From an uncultured Bacteroidales bacterium (GTDB lineage: Bacteria > Bacteroidota > Bacteroidia > Bacteroidales > CAIXZF01), in assembly GCA_903923925.1 (NCBI GenBank), contig CAIXZF010000029.1, positions 1 to 64,000 on the forward strand: a stretch of DNA of 64,000 nt. The letters run 5' to 3'. A model generated the notes under the pieces. That model was not told the origin of the DNA. It searched no databases and saw nothing but the letters and a program-made list of their open reading frames with translations. Shown one piece after another: positions 54,021 to 63,124 of the stretch (positions are counted from its first letter, which is position 1; every line of letters begins with the position of its first letter). A program made the translations under genes and the position numbers.

Positions 54021-54551
54021 TCAGGAAAGGCGGTTCATTAATTGATCCGCCTTTTTTTTGATAGGGATCCATACTTCTTCTTCAGATAATGGGTCATTAT
54101 TTTTATATTTCGCACCTAATACTTCAAAGTGAGGTCTGTTATCTGCTTGATAATCAGAATTTGGCAGCCATGTTTCAAAAATATAAAGGAAAGTCTCTGC
54201 GAAATTATTTGCAGGACCTTTATAATCAAAAACGGCGTAAAGGCCTTCCTCAAGGATAAAAGTTTCCATTTTATCAGGAACGAAATCAAAATCGGAAACT
54301 TCAACAGCAGCCCATTTAATGAATTCTGTTTCCATGTTAAAACTTGTTAGATTCATCACAGATTTATAAATCTGCATTGAAATCAGGTCTGTATTCAAGT
54401 TGCTCTTGATTTCTTTAAGTCTTGGCATGAAGCTTCTCCATAGGTCATAGGTTTTATTCCTGGAAAGCGACATACTTATTGTTAAACCTGTTAATTTTTT
54501 AAGAGGAGAGAGTTGTATTCGTGGTTCAGTGTATGGTTTTACTGAATTCAT
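54021..54551 (-). CDS. GyrI-like (AraC effector-binding domain) protein
   Basis: A 176-residue protein with the two-fold GyrI/SOUL-type pattern: PRIQLSPLKKLTGLTISMSL at the start, a helix DLWRSFMPRLKEI, then FIKWAAVEVSDFDFVP and LEEGLYAVFDYKG (the conserved x-G-x-Y-A-x-F strand), then FETWLPNSDYQADNRPHFEVL. Stand-alone GyrI-like proteins bind small hydrophobic molecules or inhibit gyrase; which applies here is unknown. Convergent with the aldehyde dehydrogenase gene. Confidence 0.8.
   Translation of the reverse strand: MNSVKPYTEPRIQLSPLKKLTGLTISMSLSRNKTYDLWRSFMPRLKEIKSNLNTDLISMQIYKSVMNLTSFNMETEFIKWAAVEVSDFDFVPDKMETFILEEGLYAVFDYKGPANNFAETFLYIFETWLPNSDYQADNRPHFEVLGAKYKNNDPLSEEEVWIPIKKKADQLMNRLS
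54026..54059 (+). terminator. Terminator of the SDR-aldehyde dehydrogenase unit
   Basis: Stem AAAGGCGG/CCGCCTTT with an extended TCA/TGA helix and a run of eight T. It lies within the last codons of the convergent GyrI-like gene, 38 nt past the aldehyde dehydrogenase stop. Confidence 0.7.
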
Positions 54552-54581
54552 TTCATTGGAAATGTTTGAATAGAAATTGGA

Positions 54582-57500
54582 TTAATTTTCTTTATCCTGG
54601 TTAGGAAACTTTTTGGGTTCATGCAACTGCCAGGCTGTTTTGAGCAATTTTTCGTGAGCATCAATCATATCTGAAAAAGTATCCATACTTTCAAAAATAA
54701 TTCGGGAATTCTGTCCCATTTTAATCCTTAAGGATTTGTCATTTTTCAGCTGAAGAATCTGGTTTGCAAGCAAGTTAGCATCATAAGTATTAATTAAGAG
54801 AGCATTAATATCAAATTGTACTTGTTCTGAAATGCCATTAACAGGAGAGCAAATAATTGGCAGACCATATGCCATTGCCTCAAGAATGGCTAATGGATAA
54901 GATTCATTCGAGGAAGGAAAGGCAAAGCAGTCTGCTGCAGAGAAGTAATCACTAACATCTGGAGTTTCATCAATAATTTTGATAATGGATTCAAGATTAT
55001 TTTCTTTGGTGAGTTCTTTCATTTTATCGGAATACGGAATAGCTTTTCTTGCCCCAACAAGAAAAATTATGATTTTTTCCTTGAGTAGAATTTTCGCTGC
55101 ATCAAGAAGTAATTCCTGATTTTTATGAGATGAAATTATGGCTATATTGACAATTACAAAAATATCATCGGGTATATTAAGATTGTGACGTGATTGTATT
55201 TTCTCGGATAGCGTATTGCTCAAATTAGCATACTTCTCATCCAGAGAATTCCGGATAACTCTAAAACGTTGGTTGAAATTATAATCCTTATAAAAACCGG
55301 AGGTAGAGGCTGAACAAAAAATAGTAAAAGCAGCTTTTTTGAATGCGTTGATGAAATCTTCAGGATCAAGCCATGGGAGGTGAAATTGTATTTCTTCTGG
55401 AGTAAAGCTCTCATGGATCATCCAAACAGCTGGAATTCCCATTTCAGAAGTAGTATTTATAATATTAAAGCTGTGTAAAACATTCACAAACACGAGATCA
55501 GCTTGCTCTTCTTCCAGTAATTGTTTGAAATAGAAATTCTGTTTTTGGTTATTATTTCTATCATAAGAATTATCTGAATTATTTTGTTGAAACTCTGACA
55601 AAACAATTGTCCGGATTCCTTTATTTTCGAGACTAATTCTGGCCGGGCCATCAATAGGTGAAACAATCAGAATCTCAAAATTTCTTTCAGCCATACTGCT
55701 TGCAAGGTTGTATGCTACTTTAGGTGCACCTTCCCAATTAAAATTATGAGTAAAAATTATCAGTTTAAGAGGTTTATTATGGAATTCACAATAATCAAGG
55801 GTGGAATTTAGTCCAGGCCGAAAATAAGCATGCAGGTTTTGATTAACATTGACCCAGGGATCAGGTCGCTGCTTGTGTTTTCTTCTAAAAGAAAGAACAT
55901 CCTTATGATAATTAGGTTGCAACTTCCTTTCCTTTTCATGCTGCATAATAATTGCATCGGCACAAAAAATTGATTTGAAGCCCAAATTGCTTATTTTCAG
56001 ACAATAATCGGTGTCAATAAAGTTGTTTTTAAAATCCAGCTCATCAAAACCACCAACACTATTGAATACCGAATGCCTGGTAAGGAGACAATCTATTGAA
56101 ACAGCAATTTTTTCTGAAGTTGATTCAGCCAGAAAGAAATAAGAAACTTCTGCCACATTTGCCCCGGAGAAATTATCAGCTGGAATAGAATACATACCTG
56201 AGTTCAATCTTTTCCCTGCGTGTATTATACGGTTTGAAGCAGAAATAATCTTTGAACCAATAGTTCCTGCTTCCTCAAAGGAAGCATAGGTCATCATTCT
56301 GCTAAGCCATTCTGGTTCAATAATTTCTATGTTATTATTCAGGAAAAGAATGTAAGGTGAAATGGATTCATTCGCAGCTTTATTCATTAAAAATCCAAGG
56401 CTGCTTTCATTTTGATTTTCAGTCCAGTTAATTATTTTGATATTATTGAATTCAACAGATTTCCTAAATCTGTCAAACTCAACATGATTGTTAGTTGAAT
56501 CGATAATAAGTAATTTGAAGTTCTTATAAGCTGTTTTCTCGATCAAAGAAAAAATACAGCGCTTTGTTGCGGAATAATTCTTTTCGGTAAAAATGATAAT
56601 TTCAACTTCTTCACCGTAATCTTTCCCTTTAAGCAGAAAAACAGGCAGGTTATTTGAAATGGCAAATTTCGGTTGATATAGTTCAGAATTTTTATTTTTC
56701 CGGACCAAATGCTCTTTTAATGCTTTTGCTGCTGAAGCGAAAACCTCAGGTTTGTCGGAAGTTTGATTTGCCATTGAACCTGGTATTGCCCGCCAATGAT
56801 AAAGCACCTTTGGAATATGGGCTATTTTTTCTGTCAGTTCAACAACTCTTAAAATAAGATCGTAATCCTGGGCACAATTAAATCCGTTTCTAAGTCGACC
56901 TGCCTTTTCAAAGAGTTCGCGCCTTATGCAAGTAGGGTGGGTAAAATAATTGTATGCCAATAATAGGAAATAGGAATAATCCGGCTTAAAATGCTGATCA
57001 TAATGATAACCATCTATTGTAATCTTGTCTTCATCACCGTATATAAGGTCCAGGTCGGGATTCGTTTGCAAACATCGGACAATTTCAAAAAGCGCATTTG
57101 GTTCAAGCAGATCATCCTGGTCCATAAATAGTACAAAATCGCCGCTTGCAAGTTGTGCTGCAGAGTTTGAAGCTTCAGCAATTTTTCCATTTTTCTTGCA
57201 CCAATTGATTTTTATCTTTGATGATAATTTAAGGTTTTTAAGGAAAAGTACTGTTTGAGGATTATCTGATGAGTCATCAGCAATGCAAAGTTCCCAATTT
57301 AGATAGTATTGATTGTAAACAGATTGAATGGCCTCTGAAAGCCAGAGCGGATCACCATTATATACTGGAAGGAGGATGCTTATTTTAGGAGAATATTTGA
57401 AATCTGGAGCAGATTTAAGCAGTTCGCCAACACGGGAGGATATTTTGTTTAGACTGATCCAGGCATCAGCTGTCGGAAGTAAACAAACTTCCCGGTTAGA

Positions 57501-57998
57501 TTCCTGATGATAAATTGATTCCGCAAGTTTTTGTTGCTTGTTCAAAGTCTTCTTAGAGTCTTCATGTGTTTTTTTTGAGATCTCTGTTATTGAAGAATTT
57601 GTTAGAAAATTAGATAGTTTCGAAAGCTCCTTTTTTCTCTGGTTTACAAAACGAAAAGTATTTAGTTGGGATAGTTTCACTGATTTTATTAACCTGTTCT
57701 GACAAACAAAACTTATTGTCTGGCCAAGTTGTTCTATGAGCAGGTTTTGTTTAAAACCCGGAGTATACTTTAGCGTCCCAAAGAGTTCTTCAACATCGGG
57801 ACGTTCCACACTGAATTCGACAAATGAATATTCGACGTCATTTACGAGTATTTTAACATCAGGAGTTTGAATGCAAGCAGGATCATGGTACCAGCCGGCA
57901 ATGTAAAAGATTGAAAAATTCCCATTTAAAGACATTTTGTGCTGAATCTGATCAAGTGTGAATCTTACTCTATCCATTGGGTTTATCAATAATATCAT
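54582..57998 (-). CDS. Very large multi-domain glycosyltransferase (GT2 + GT2 + GT4)
   Basis: A 1,138-residue protein. Residues of about 1-200 are an unassigned N-terminal part. A GT-A (GT2) domain follows (about 205-430; PKISILLPVYNGDPLWLSEA, then CIADDSSDNP, MDQDDLLEPN as D-x-D, and LRNGFNCAQDYDLILRV). A second, divergent GT2-like domain (about 440-720) has VEIIIFTEKNYS and LFLNNNIEIIEPEWL but a weaker acceptor part. Residues of about 780-1,120 are GT-B (GT4; IIFTHNFNWEGAPKVAYNLA and FPSSNESYPLAILEAMAYG with the E-x7-E motif). Likely adds several sugars to a surface polysaccharide or lipopolysaccharide O-chain. Last gene of the glycan cluster in transcription order. Confidence 0.88.
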   Translation of the reverse strand: MILLINPMDRVRFTLDQIQHKMSLNGNFSIFYIAGWYHDPACIQTPDVKILVNDVEYSFVEFSVERPDVEELFGTLKYTPGFKQNLLIEQLGQTISFVCQNRLIKSVKLSQLNTFRFVNQRKKELSKLSNFLTNSSITEISKKTHEDSKKTLNKQQKLAESIYHQESNREVCLLPTADAWISLNKISSRVGELLKSAPDFKYSPKISILLPVYNGDPLWLSEAIQSVYNQYYLNWELCIADDSSDNPQTVLFLKNLKLSSKIKINWCKKNGKIAEASNSAAQLASGDFVLFMDQDDLLEPNALFEIVRCLQTNPDLDLIYGDEDKITIDGYHYDQHFKPDYSYFLLLAYNYFTHPTCIRRELFEKAGRLRNGFNCAQDYDLILRVVELTEKIAHIPKVLYHWRAIPGSMANQTSDKPEVFASAAKALKEHLVRKNKNSELYQPKFAISNNLPVFLLKGKDYGEEVEIIIFTEKNYSATKRCIFSLIEKTAYKNFKLLIIDSTNNHVEFDRFRKSVEFNNIKIINWTENQNESSLGFLMNKAANESISPYILFLNNNIEIIEPEWLSRMMTYASFEEAGTIGSKIISASNRIIHAGKRLNSGMYSIPADNFSGANVAEVSYFFLAESTSEKIAVSIDCLLTRHSVFNSVGGFDELDFKNNFIDTDYCLKISNLGFKSIFCADAIIMQHEKERKLQPNYHKDVLSFRRKHKQRPDPWVNVNQNLHAYFRPGLNSTLDYCEFHNKPLKLIIFTHNFNWEGAPKVAYNLASSMAERNFEILIVSPIDGPARISLENKGIRTIVLSEFQQNNSDNSYDRNNNQKQNFYFKQLLEEEQADLVFVNVLHSFNIINTTSEMGIPAVWMIHESFTPEEIQFHLPWLDPEDFINAFKKAAFTIFCSASTSGFYKDYNFNQRFRVIRNSLDEKYANLSNTLSEKIQSRHNLNIPDDIFVIVNIAIISSHKNQELLLDAAKILLKEKIIIFLVGARKAIPYSDKMKELTKENNLESIIKIIDETPDVSDYFSAADCFAFPSSNESYPLAILEAMAYGLPIICSPVNGISEQVQFDINALLINTYDANLLANQILQLKNDKSLRIKMGQNSRIIFESMDTFSDMIDAHEKLLKTAWQLHEPKKFPNQDKEN

Positions 57999-58052
57999 GA
58001 AAGTTACAAAATTATTAGTTTCCGCAAGAGAACCAAATTAATACAAAGAGTT

Positions 58053-59261
58053 CTAAGTTCTTTTAATTTGTTTCCCCTTTGTAAGGTAAAACTTTTCTGA
58101 TGCAGGCATCACAGCAATACCAGTATCAGCTAAGGATTCTATCCAATCGGCCGGAACAGAATCTATATTCCAAAGGTATAAATGGTTTTTACCTGAGCCA
58201 ATTCGTTTAAAAAGCGTATATTCTTTCACGAAATCCTCCCTGGTTTTATACTGATCATTATTTATCCATAGTGCACCGGCTAACTTTCCTGAATTCTCCA
58301 GATAAAGGAGAGGGTTGCCACACAGAAAATCCCTGATTCCGGGGCAGTCATTTAAGAGCAAACAACTAGCTGAACGGGATTTTTGATACTTGAATGTTTG
58401 GTCAAGTTGGGCCATCATCCTTAGTTTATGCCGGGTAAGTCCATTATTTAGAAATGGAGGGGAGCCTCCAAGAAACAATTTAGTGTATCCGAGAATCTGC
58501 ATTTCTTTTGTTAAAAAGTAATACATTGATCCGATAATGCCCTGAGGTATACTGCTTTCCATTCTTTCCATTACACCTAAAAACCGGAATATACACTTAC
58601 CATCAACAAAATGCACTACTCCGCCTGCGATGCGAAGGCCTTTCTGTTTTATAAATATTAAAATTGACGGAATATTTTCGGGGAATAAATCTGTATAATC
58701 ATCTCTCATGCTTTTTATGCCGTGTCGTTCAATCAAATAGGGTAAGTATATAGAATGGTAAAAATCCTGACAGGCATTTTTCTCTGTAGTTATTTCGTAG
58801 GTTAATCCATTAAGAGATAGCAGTCTTCGAATATTTGCATATCCTGTTCGGCTTTTTTTACATAAAACAGGTAAAGGATCAGAAATATCGATAAACGTAT
58901 CGATGAAGTTTGGGATAAAAAAAGCCTTTTCATGAATATCAGGAACCAATAGTTCGTTAGAATATCTTATAAGCAATAAAGCACAATCCGGATAATTAAC
59001 TTTTAGATATTCAGGAAGTTGAGATGGAGTTAGATTTTTAATATAATTTTCTGCTGACTCTGCAAAGATTAGATCAGTCCACTGGTGTCTTGTAATGTTA
59101 TTCTGGCCGGCAAATGCACAAATCAATGGAATTCTGCCATTTTTTGTGACACCTTCTATAATAAAAACAGGCAAGGCAGTTTCTGTCTTTGACGTATCAT
59201 GCAATTCGATCTCATCTTTCCTGAGAAGTGATTTAATTAATGGTGGAATTGTAAATTTCAT
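58053..59261 (-). CDS. FemAB/GNAT-like acyltransferase of the glycan cluster
   Basis: A 402-residue protein I place in the GNAT/FemAB-type fold with moderate confidence: residues of about 155-310 carry the features (FYHSIYLPYLIERHGIKSMR, LFIKQKGLRIAGGVVHFVDG, then KLFLGGSPPFLNNGLTRHK and a C-terminal beta-rich part). Family members add amino acids or acyl groups, often in cell-wall or glycan modification. Here it lies between two glycosyltransferase genes (5 nt after a GT2 gene), so it could decorate a sugar. No certain substrate. Confidence 0.5.
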   Translation of the reverse strand: MKFTIPPLIKSLLRKDEIELHDTSKTETALPVFIIEGVTKNGRIPLICAFAGQNNITRHQWTDLIFAESAENYIKNLTPSQLPEYLKVNYPDCALLLIRYSNELLVPDIHEKAFFIPNFIDTFIDISDPLPVLCKKSRTGYANIRRLLSLNGLTYEITTEKNACQDFYHSIYLPYLIERHGIKSMRDDYTDLFPENIPSILIFIKQKGLRIAGGVVHFVDGKCIFRFLGVMERMESSIPQGIIGSMYYFLTKEMQILGYTKLFLGGSPPFLNNGLTRHKLRMMAQLDQTFKYQKSRSASCLLLNDCPGIRDFLCGNPLLYLENSGKLAGALWINNDQYKTREDFVKEYTLFKRIGSGKNHLYLWNIDSVPADWIESLADTGIAVMPASEKFYLTKGKQIKRT

Positions 59262-59265
59262 CTGG

Positions 59266-60018
59266 TCAATTGTTCATAAACGAACTCTCAAGATCTGAGA
59301 AAATTTTGAAGACTTCAGGTGCTTTTGAATACAAAGATTTATGTCGTTGAAAAGCCTGTATTACAACGAATTGCATTTTCCAATCATCTAGTTTTCTTCG
59401 TCCTGACCGGCAATCTTCATGATTATGATACGTTCTGTAAAAGACCATTGTTTCCGGAATTTTGTAAACATCGCGTCCAAGTTCCAGAATCGACAACCAG
59501 AATTCGAAATCTTCATATCCGTATATCATTTCACTTGAATAGCCAGTTGTTTTCAGAAAGTCGGATTTTCGGAAAGCGGAGGTAGATCCAATACAATTTG
59601 CTTTTAACATGTTTTCAAATGAATATTCCGGTATTAAATAGGGTCCGTCATTTGCACCAATAAGTTGGACTTCGCTATAAATAATTCCTATATTATTATG
59701 ATTATCAAAGATTTCAACGCATTTTTCAAGATAAGCAGGAGCGATTTTATCATCTGCATCAAGATTTAAAATATAGGAGCCGCTTGATTCATTTATTGCC
59801 AGGTTCCGGGCATGCGCTGGACCGTAATTACTTGTATGAATGATCTTAACCTTATCATGAATGATTCCGTCAAGGATTAATTTTGTATCATCAGTTGACC
59901 CGTCATTAACAATGATAACTTCAAAATCACGATAGGTCTGATTCAACACGGAAGTAAGCATTTCATGAATATATTTTCCATGATTAAAACAGGGAGTTAT
60001 TACAGAGAATCTTGCCAT
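59266..60018 (-). CDS. Family 2 glycosyltransferase
   Basis: A 250-residue GT-A enzyme: FSVITPCFNHGKYIHEMLTS, VIIVNDGSTDDTKLIL, SYILNLDADDKIAP (D-x-D) and YGYEDFEFWLSIL (the ED acceptor motif). It adds a sugar from a nucleotide donor to a growing glycan in the cytoplasm. It starts 9 nt after the unassigned glycan gene and nearly abuts the FemAB-like gene. Confidence 0.92.
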   Translation of the reverse strand: MARFSVITPCFNHGKYIHEMLTSVLNQTYRDFEVIIVNDGSTDDTKLILDGIIHDKVKIIHTSNYGPAHARNLAINESSGSYILNLDADDKIAPAYLEKCVEIFDNHNNIGIIYSEVQLIGANDGPYLIPEYSFENMLKANCIGSTSAFRKSDFLKTTGYSSEMIYGYEDFEFWLSILELGRDVYKIPETMVFYRTYHNHEDCRSGRRKLDDWKMQFVVIQAFQRHKSLYSKAPEVFKIFSDLESSFMNN

Positions 60019-60027
60019 TTTTGCTAA

Positions 60028-60690
60028 TTATCGGCGATTATTTACTGAATTCTGAATTATCGACTTTCCCATTGGTAGTTTACACAGAGCCCAGATTCCC
60101 CAAAACCTCAGACTATTGAAAAAACCTGGACTTTGCTTTAGCAGCTTTAAATATTTAGTTAGTTTTATTTCAACTTTTGTAAGATTTTCAGCATGTTCTT
60201 TTCTCATGCTAAGCCTGTCGCTATTCACATATGATGGCAGGTTTATTACTGGTACAGAAATCCTTAGCTGAGGATAATTAAGGAAAGTAAAAATCCGATC
60301 AGTTTCAATAAGGTAATCCGAATCCTTTCCAAAGATTCTTTTGTATTTTTTAAGAACATTGATTTTTTTCCAAGGGAAAAATGCTCCGTGCCCAATGAGG
60401 CAAATGCGGCTTTTCTCATAGAACCCGATGTGGTGGGGAGTCATACCACAGGTAATATCTCGTCCATTGTATTCTTTAAAAATTCTATCAATCTCAGTTA
60501 TGCAGTCATCATCCTGAACGTAAATATCATCAAATTGTGGTTTGCACATGAAACGTCTGTAAATTCCTTCACATTCCGTAAGGATTAATATTTCCCCAAA
60601 ATCAAATGTCCTTACATGCACAAGTACCTTTTCAGGATATTCCTTTTCTTTGGTAATTAAAATTGCTGAGACCTGTTTAAGTGTTTTCAT
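60028..60690 (-). CDS. Unassigned protein of the glycan cluster (GT-A-like features)
   Basis: A 220-residue protein. I do not know its family for certain. QVSAILITKEKEYPEKVL opens like a nucleotide-sugar fold, FDDIYVQDDDCITEIDRI gives a D-x-D-like acidic cluster in the place expected for a GT-A enzyme, and FFPWKKINVLKKYKRIFG follows; the last 60 residues are basic. It is short for a GT-A glycosyltransferase. Its place between wecB and a GT2 gene suggests a sugar-transfer or polymer-length role. Confidence 0.5.
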   Translation of the reverse strand: MKTLKQVSAILITKEKEYPEKVLVHVRTFDFGEILILTECEGIYRRFMCKPQFDDIYVQDDDCITEIDRIFKEYNGRDITCGMTPHHIGFYEKSRICLIGHGAFFPWKKINVLKKYKRIFGKDSDYLIETDRIFTFLNYPQLRISVPVINLPSYVNSDRLSMRKEHAENLTKVEIKLTKYLKLLKQSPGFFNSLRFWGIWALCKLPMGKSIIQNSVNNRR

Positions 60691-60710
60691 TCAGGAGAAA
60701 GTCGAACTAT

Positions 60711-61853
60711 TTATGAAAGTTGATTCGCAAGTATTTCTAAAATTCTTTCAGAGGATTTCCCATCTCCGTAGAGTGAATTAATTTGAGCCATTTTAGTGTA
60801 TTCATCCTGGTTTTCAAGTAAGCTAACAGCTTTTGAAACAATTCGTTCGCTATTGCAACCAACAATTGTAACCGTACCAGCAACAACAGATTCAGGTCGT
60901 TCAGTTAAGTCTCTGGTTAATAATACAGGTTTTCCAAGCGATGGAGCTTCTTCCTGAATTCCTCCGGAATCTGTAATAATCAAATAACTTTTATTCATAA
61001 GAAATACAAAAGACATGTAATCAAGTGGTTTTAGCAGCAGGATGTTTCTGGTATTTCTCAGCTCAATTTCTACATACTCTTTTACGTTTGGATTTGGGTG
61101 CACCGAAAAAATTATTATTACATCATCTCGTTTTGCCAGTTCATTAAGTGCCTGACATACAATACCTAAATTGTTAGCATGGTTTTCTCTCCGGTGAGCT
61201 GTTACAAGTATTATTTTTTTTGAATTGTCGTTTAAATGTTTCCAAACATCACTTGAAATTGAAGGAAACAAACCACTTGATTCCGGATCTGCTATTGATT
61301 TTATTTTAGAAATCACCAGAAATAATGAATCGATAACGGTATTTCCGGTTATATGGATTTTATTTTCTGGAATATTCTCCTGTAGTAGATTTTGTTTAGC
61401 TCCTTGAGTTGGTGCAAAGTGAAGGTCAGCAATCCTGCTGATCATTTGCCGGTTCATTTCCTCAGGGTAAGGTGCATTTTTATCAAAAGTTCTTAATCCG
61501 GCTTCAACATGGCCGATCCGGATTTTAGAGTAGAACCCGGCCAGAGCCGAAATAAACGTTGTTGTTGTATCTCCTTGTACAAGAATAATATCCGGATTTT
61601 CTGAAAGAATAACAGCTTCAATAGTTTTAAGAATATTAACCGTAATTTCGAATAACTGCTGTTTGGGCTGCATGATTGAAAGGTCATATTCAACAGTAAT
61701 TCCAAAAAATCTCAGAGCATCATGAAGCAATTCTTTGTGTTGAGAGGTAGCACACACTATACATTCGAAGCGTTTGTCCTGTTTCATTAAAATGATCAAT
61801 CCTGCCATTTTAATCGCTTCCGGTCGGGTTCCTATTATGCAGAGGATCTTCAT
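60711..61853 (-). CDS. wecB: UDP-N-acetylglucosamine 2-epimerase (non-hydrolysing)
   Basis: A 380-residue enzyme that interconverts UDP-GlcNAc and UDP-ManNAc. Family motifs: IIGTRPEAIKMAGLI at the start, VQGDTTTTFISALAGFY, GHVEAGLRTFD, VTAHRRENHANNLG, VHPNPNVKE and LIITDSGGIQEEAPSLGKPVLL. Length is normal. It supplies ManNAc for the polymer made by this cluster and lies immediately after the deacetylase gene (no gap). Confidence 0.95.
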   Translation of the reverse strand: MKILCIIGTRPEAIKMAGLIILMKQDKRFECIVCATSQHKELLHDALRFFGITVEYDLSIMQPKQQLFEITVNILKTIEAVILSENPDIILVQGDTTTTFISALAGFYSKIRIGHVEAGLRTFDKNAPYPEEMNRQMISRIADLHFAPTQGAKQNLLQENIPENKIHITGNTVIDSLFLVISKIKSIADPESSGLFPSISSDVWKHLNDNSKKIILVTAHRRENHANNLGIVCQALNELAKRDDVIIIFSVHPNPNVKEYVEIELRNTRNILLLKPLDYMSFVFLMNKSYLIITDSGGIQEEAPSLGKPVLLTRDLTERPESVVAGTVTIVGCNSERIVSKAVSLLENQDEYTKMAQINSLYGDGKSSERILEILANQLS

Positions 61854-63113
61854 TCAGTAAGTACGGATTTTACGTTGGCGAAAGTACGAAATCAAATGCT
61901 TTTTTAAGTTGCCGGAATATGGAGGAGACAGAGTTTCTATTTCTATAGTTGGAGCTGATTTTCGGTGTTCTTTTTTTAGCCAATTTATGTCAGAGAATGG
62001 GTTTACTGAGGGTAAGAGCGGGAGGTAGGCTTCTGTGAAATCACGCCGTTCAATTCTTAGTTGCAGCCTTTCATCGGTGTTGTCTGTATTTATTGTAATC
62101 GATTCATTATCAATATGTATTGAGTAATCTGCCATCAGTCTTTTTTTCCACCATTCAGCAAATCCGGTGTAGGTAGTGAGCCAGATTCCTGGCAAATTTT
62201 TCATGCTGGAAAGAATAAAATCGGTCACTTCGGGGAATCTGTCAATTTCATTTCTTGGATGTCCATAAAGCATTATGGGCGAATTTCGTTCAAATTTCAT
62301 CTTAATAAGCCTATCGAAATATTCAATCATTTCATCTTTCGGGTAAAGCATATCCCTGAGACTTCCGATACAAATAGGATGAACCGGAATTTGCAGTACA
62401 CTGGAAATCGTATTGTTGAAAACAGGAAAAAATGGAAGGTCGTCGTAACCCATTGCAAATTCTGATGAATACGCAAATTTCATCTCCTCCAGAACCTGGT
62501 TGAGAAAAGGATTCCATTTTCCAAATGGTGAAGCAAAGCCTGTGATGGGGATCCCTGCACTTTCCATAAGACCTTTTCCTTTTTGGATATTCCTTTCATT
62601 ATCAATATAATTATCGTAAGTAATATGTTGATAACAATGAAGTTGCACATCGTGGCCAAATGATCTTAAATCGGCAATATCTTTTAAAAATGATTCTTGT
62701 GCTCCAACCTCAATGAACCAGGTCATCGGGAAATCATTTTTACTGGCATGGTCAACCACATTAAAAAAAGTGGATCTTTCACTTTTATCACAATCTACTC
62801 TGAAGGTACAAACATTAGAATAACCCGCAGGGAAATAAGCGAGATGAATGTAAGGGAGTTTCTTTTGAAAAACAGTTTGTTTTGCGGCAATTATCGTTGA
62901 TTCGCGAAGTAATGCTTTGTTCGTTTTTGAAACAGTTTCTGATGGGTGTTTACCTTCAATACCTGAGAATGTTTTTTTTGCAGGAGTATAATCTGAGAAA
63001 GATTTAAGTTTTTCATTGTAAGGCATATGAGGGATAAGCTCTAAAATATAGTTTGCACATTTTTCCTGCCTGAGAATCTCTAAAAGGATATTGTTGCTGG
63101 AAATATTGCGCAT
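61854..63113 (-). CDS. Polysaccharide deacetylase (NodB-like) family protein
   Basis: A 419-residue protein with a NodB-type fold (about 100-330): VCTFRVDCDKSERSTFFNVV (catalytic Asp region), MTWFIEVGAQESF, FGHDVQLHCYQHI (the H-x3-H zinc motif in modified form) and GFASPFGKWNPFLN. It likely removes acetyl groups from a cell-surface glycan or acts on a lipid-linked intermediate. The N-terminal 100 residues are unassigned. Adjacent genes: GT4 upstream, wecB directly downstream. Confidence 0.8.
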   Translation of the reverse strand: MRNISSNNILLEILRQEKCANYILELIPHMPYNEKLKSFSDYTPAKKTFSGIEGKHPSETVSKTNKALLRESTIIAAKQTVFQKKLPYIHLAYFPAGYSNVCTFRVDCDKSERSTFFNVVDHASKNDFPMTWFIEVGAQESFLKDIADLRSFGHDVQLHCYQHITYDNYIDNERNIQKGKGLMESAGIPITGFASPFGKWNPFLNQVLEEMKFAYSSEFAMGYDDLPFFPVFNNTISSVLQIPVHPICIGSLRDMLYPKDEMIEYFDRLIKMKFERNSPIMLYGHPRNEIDRFPEVTDFILSSMKNLPGIWLTTYTGFAEWWKKRLMADYSIHIDNESITINTDNTDERLQLRIERRDFTEAYLPLLPSVNPFSDINWLKKEHRKSAPTIEIETLSPPYSGNLKKHLISYFRQRKIRTY

Positions 63114-63124
63114 ATTGAGTAAAG

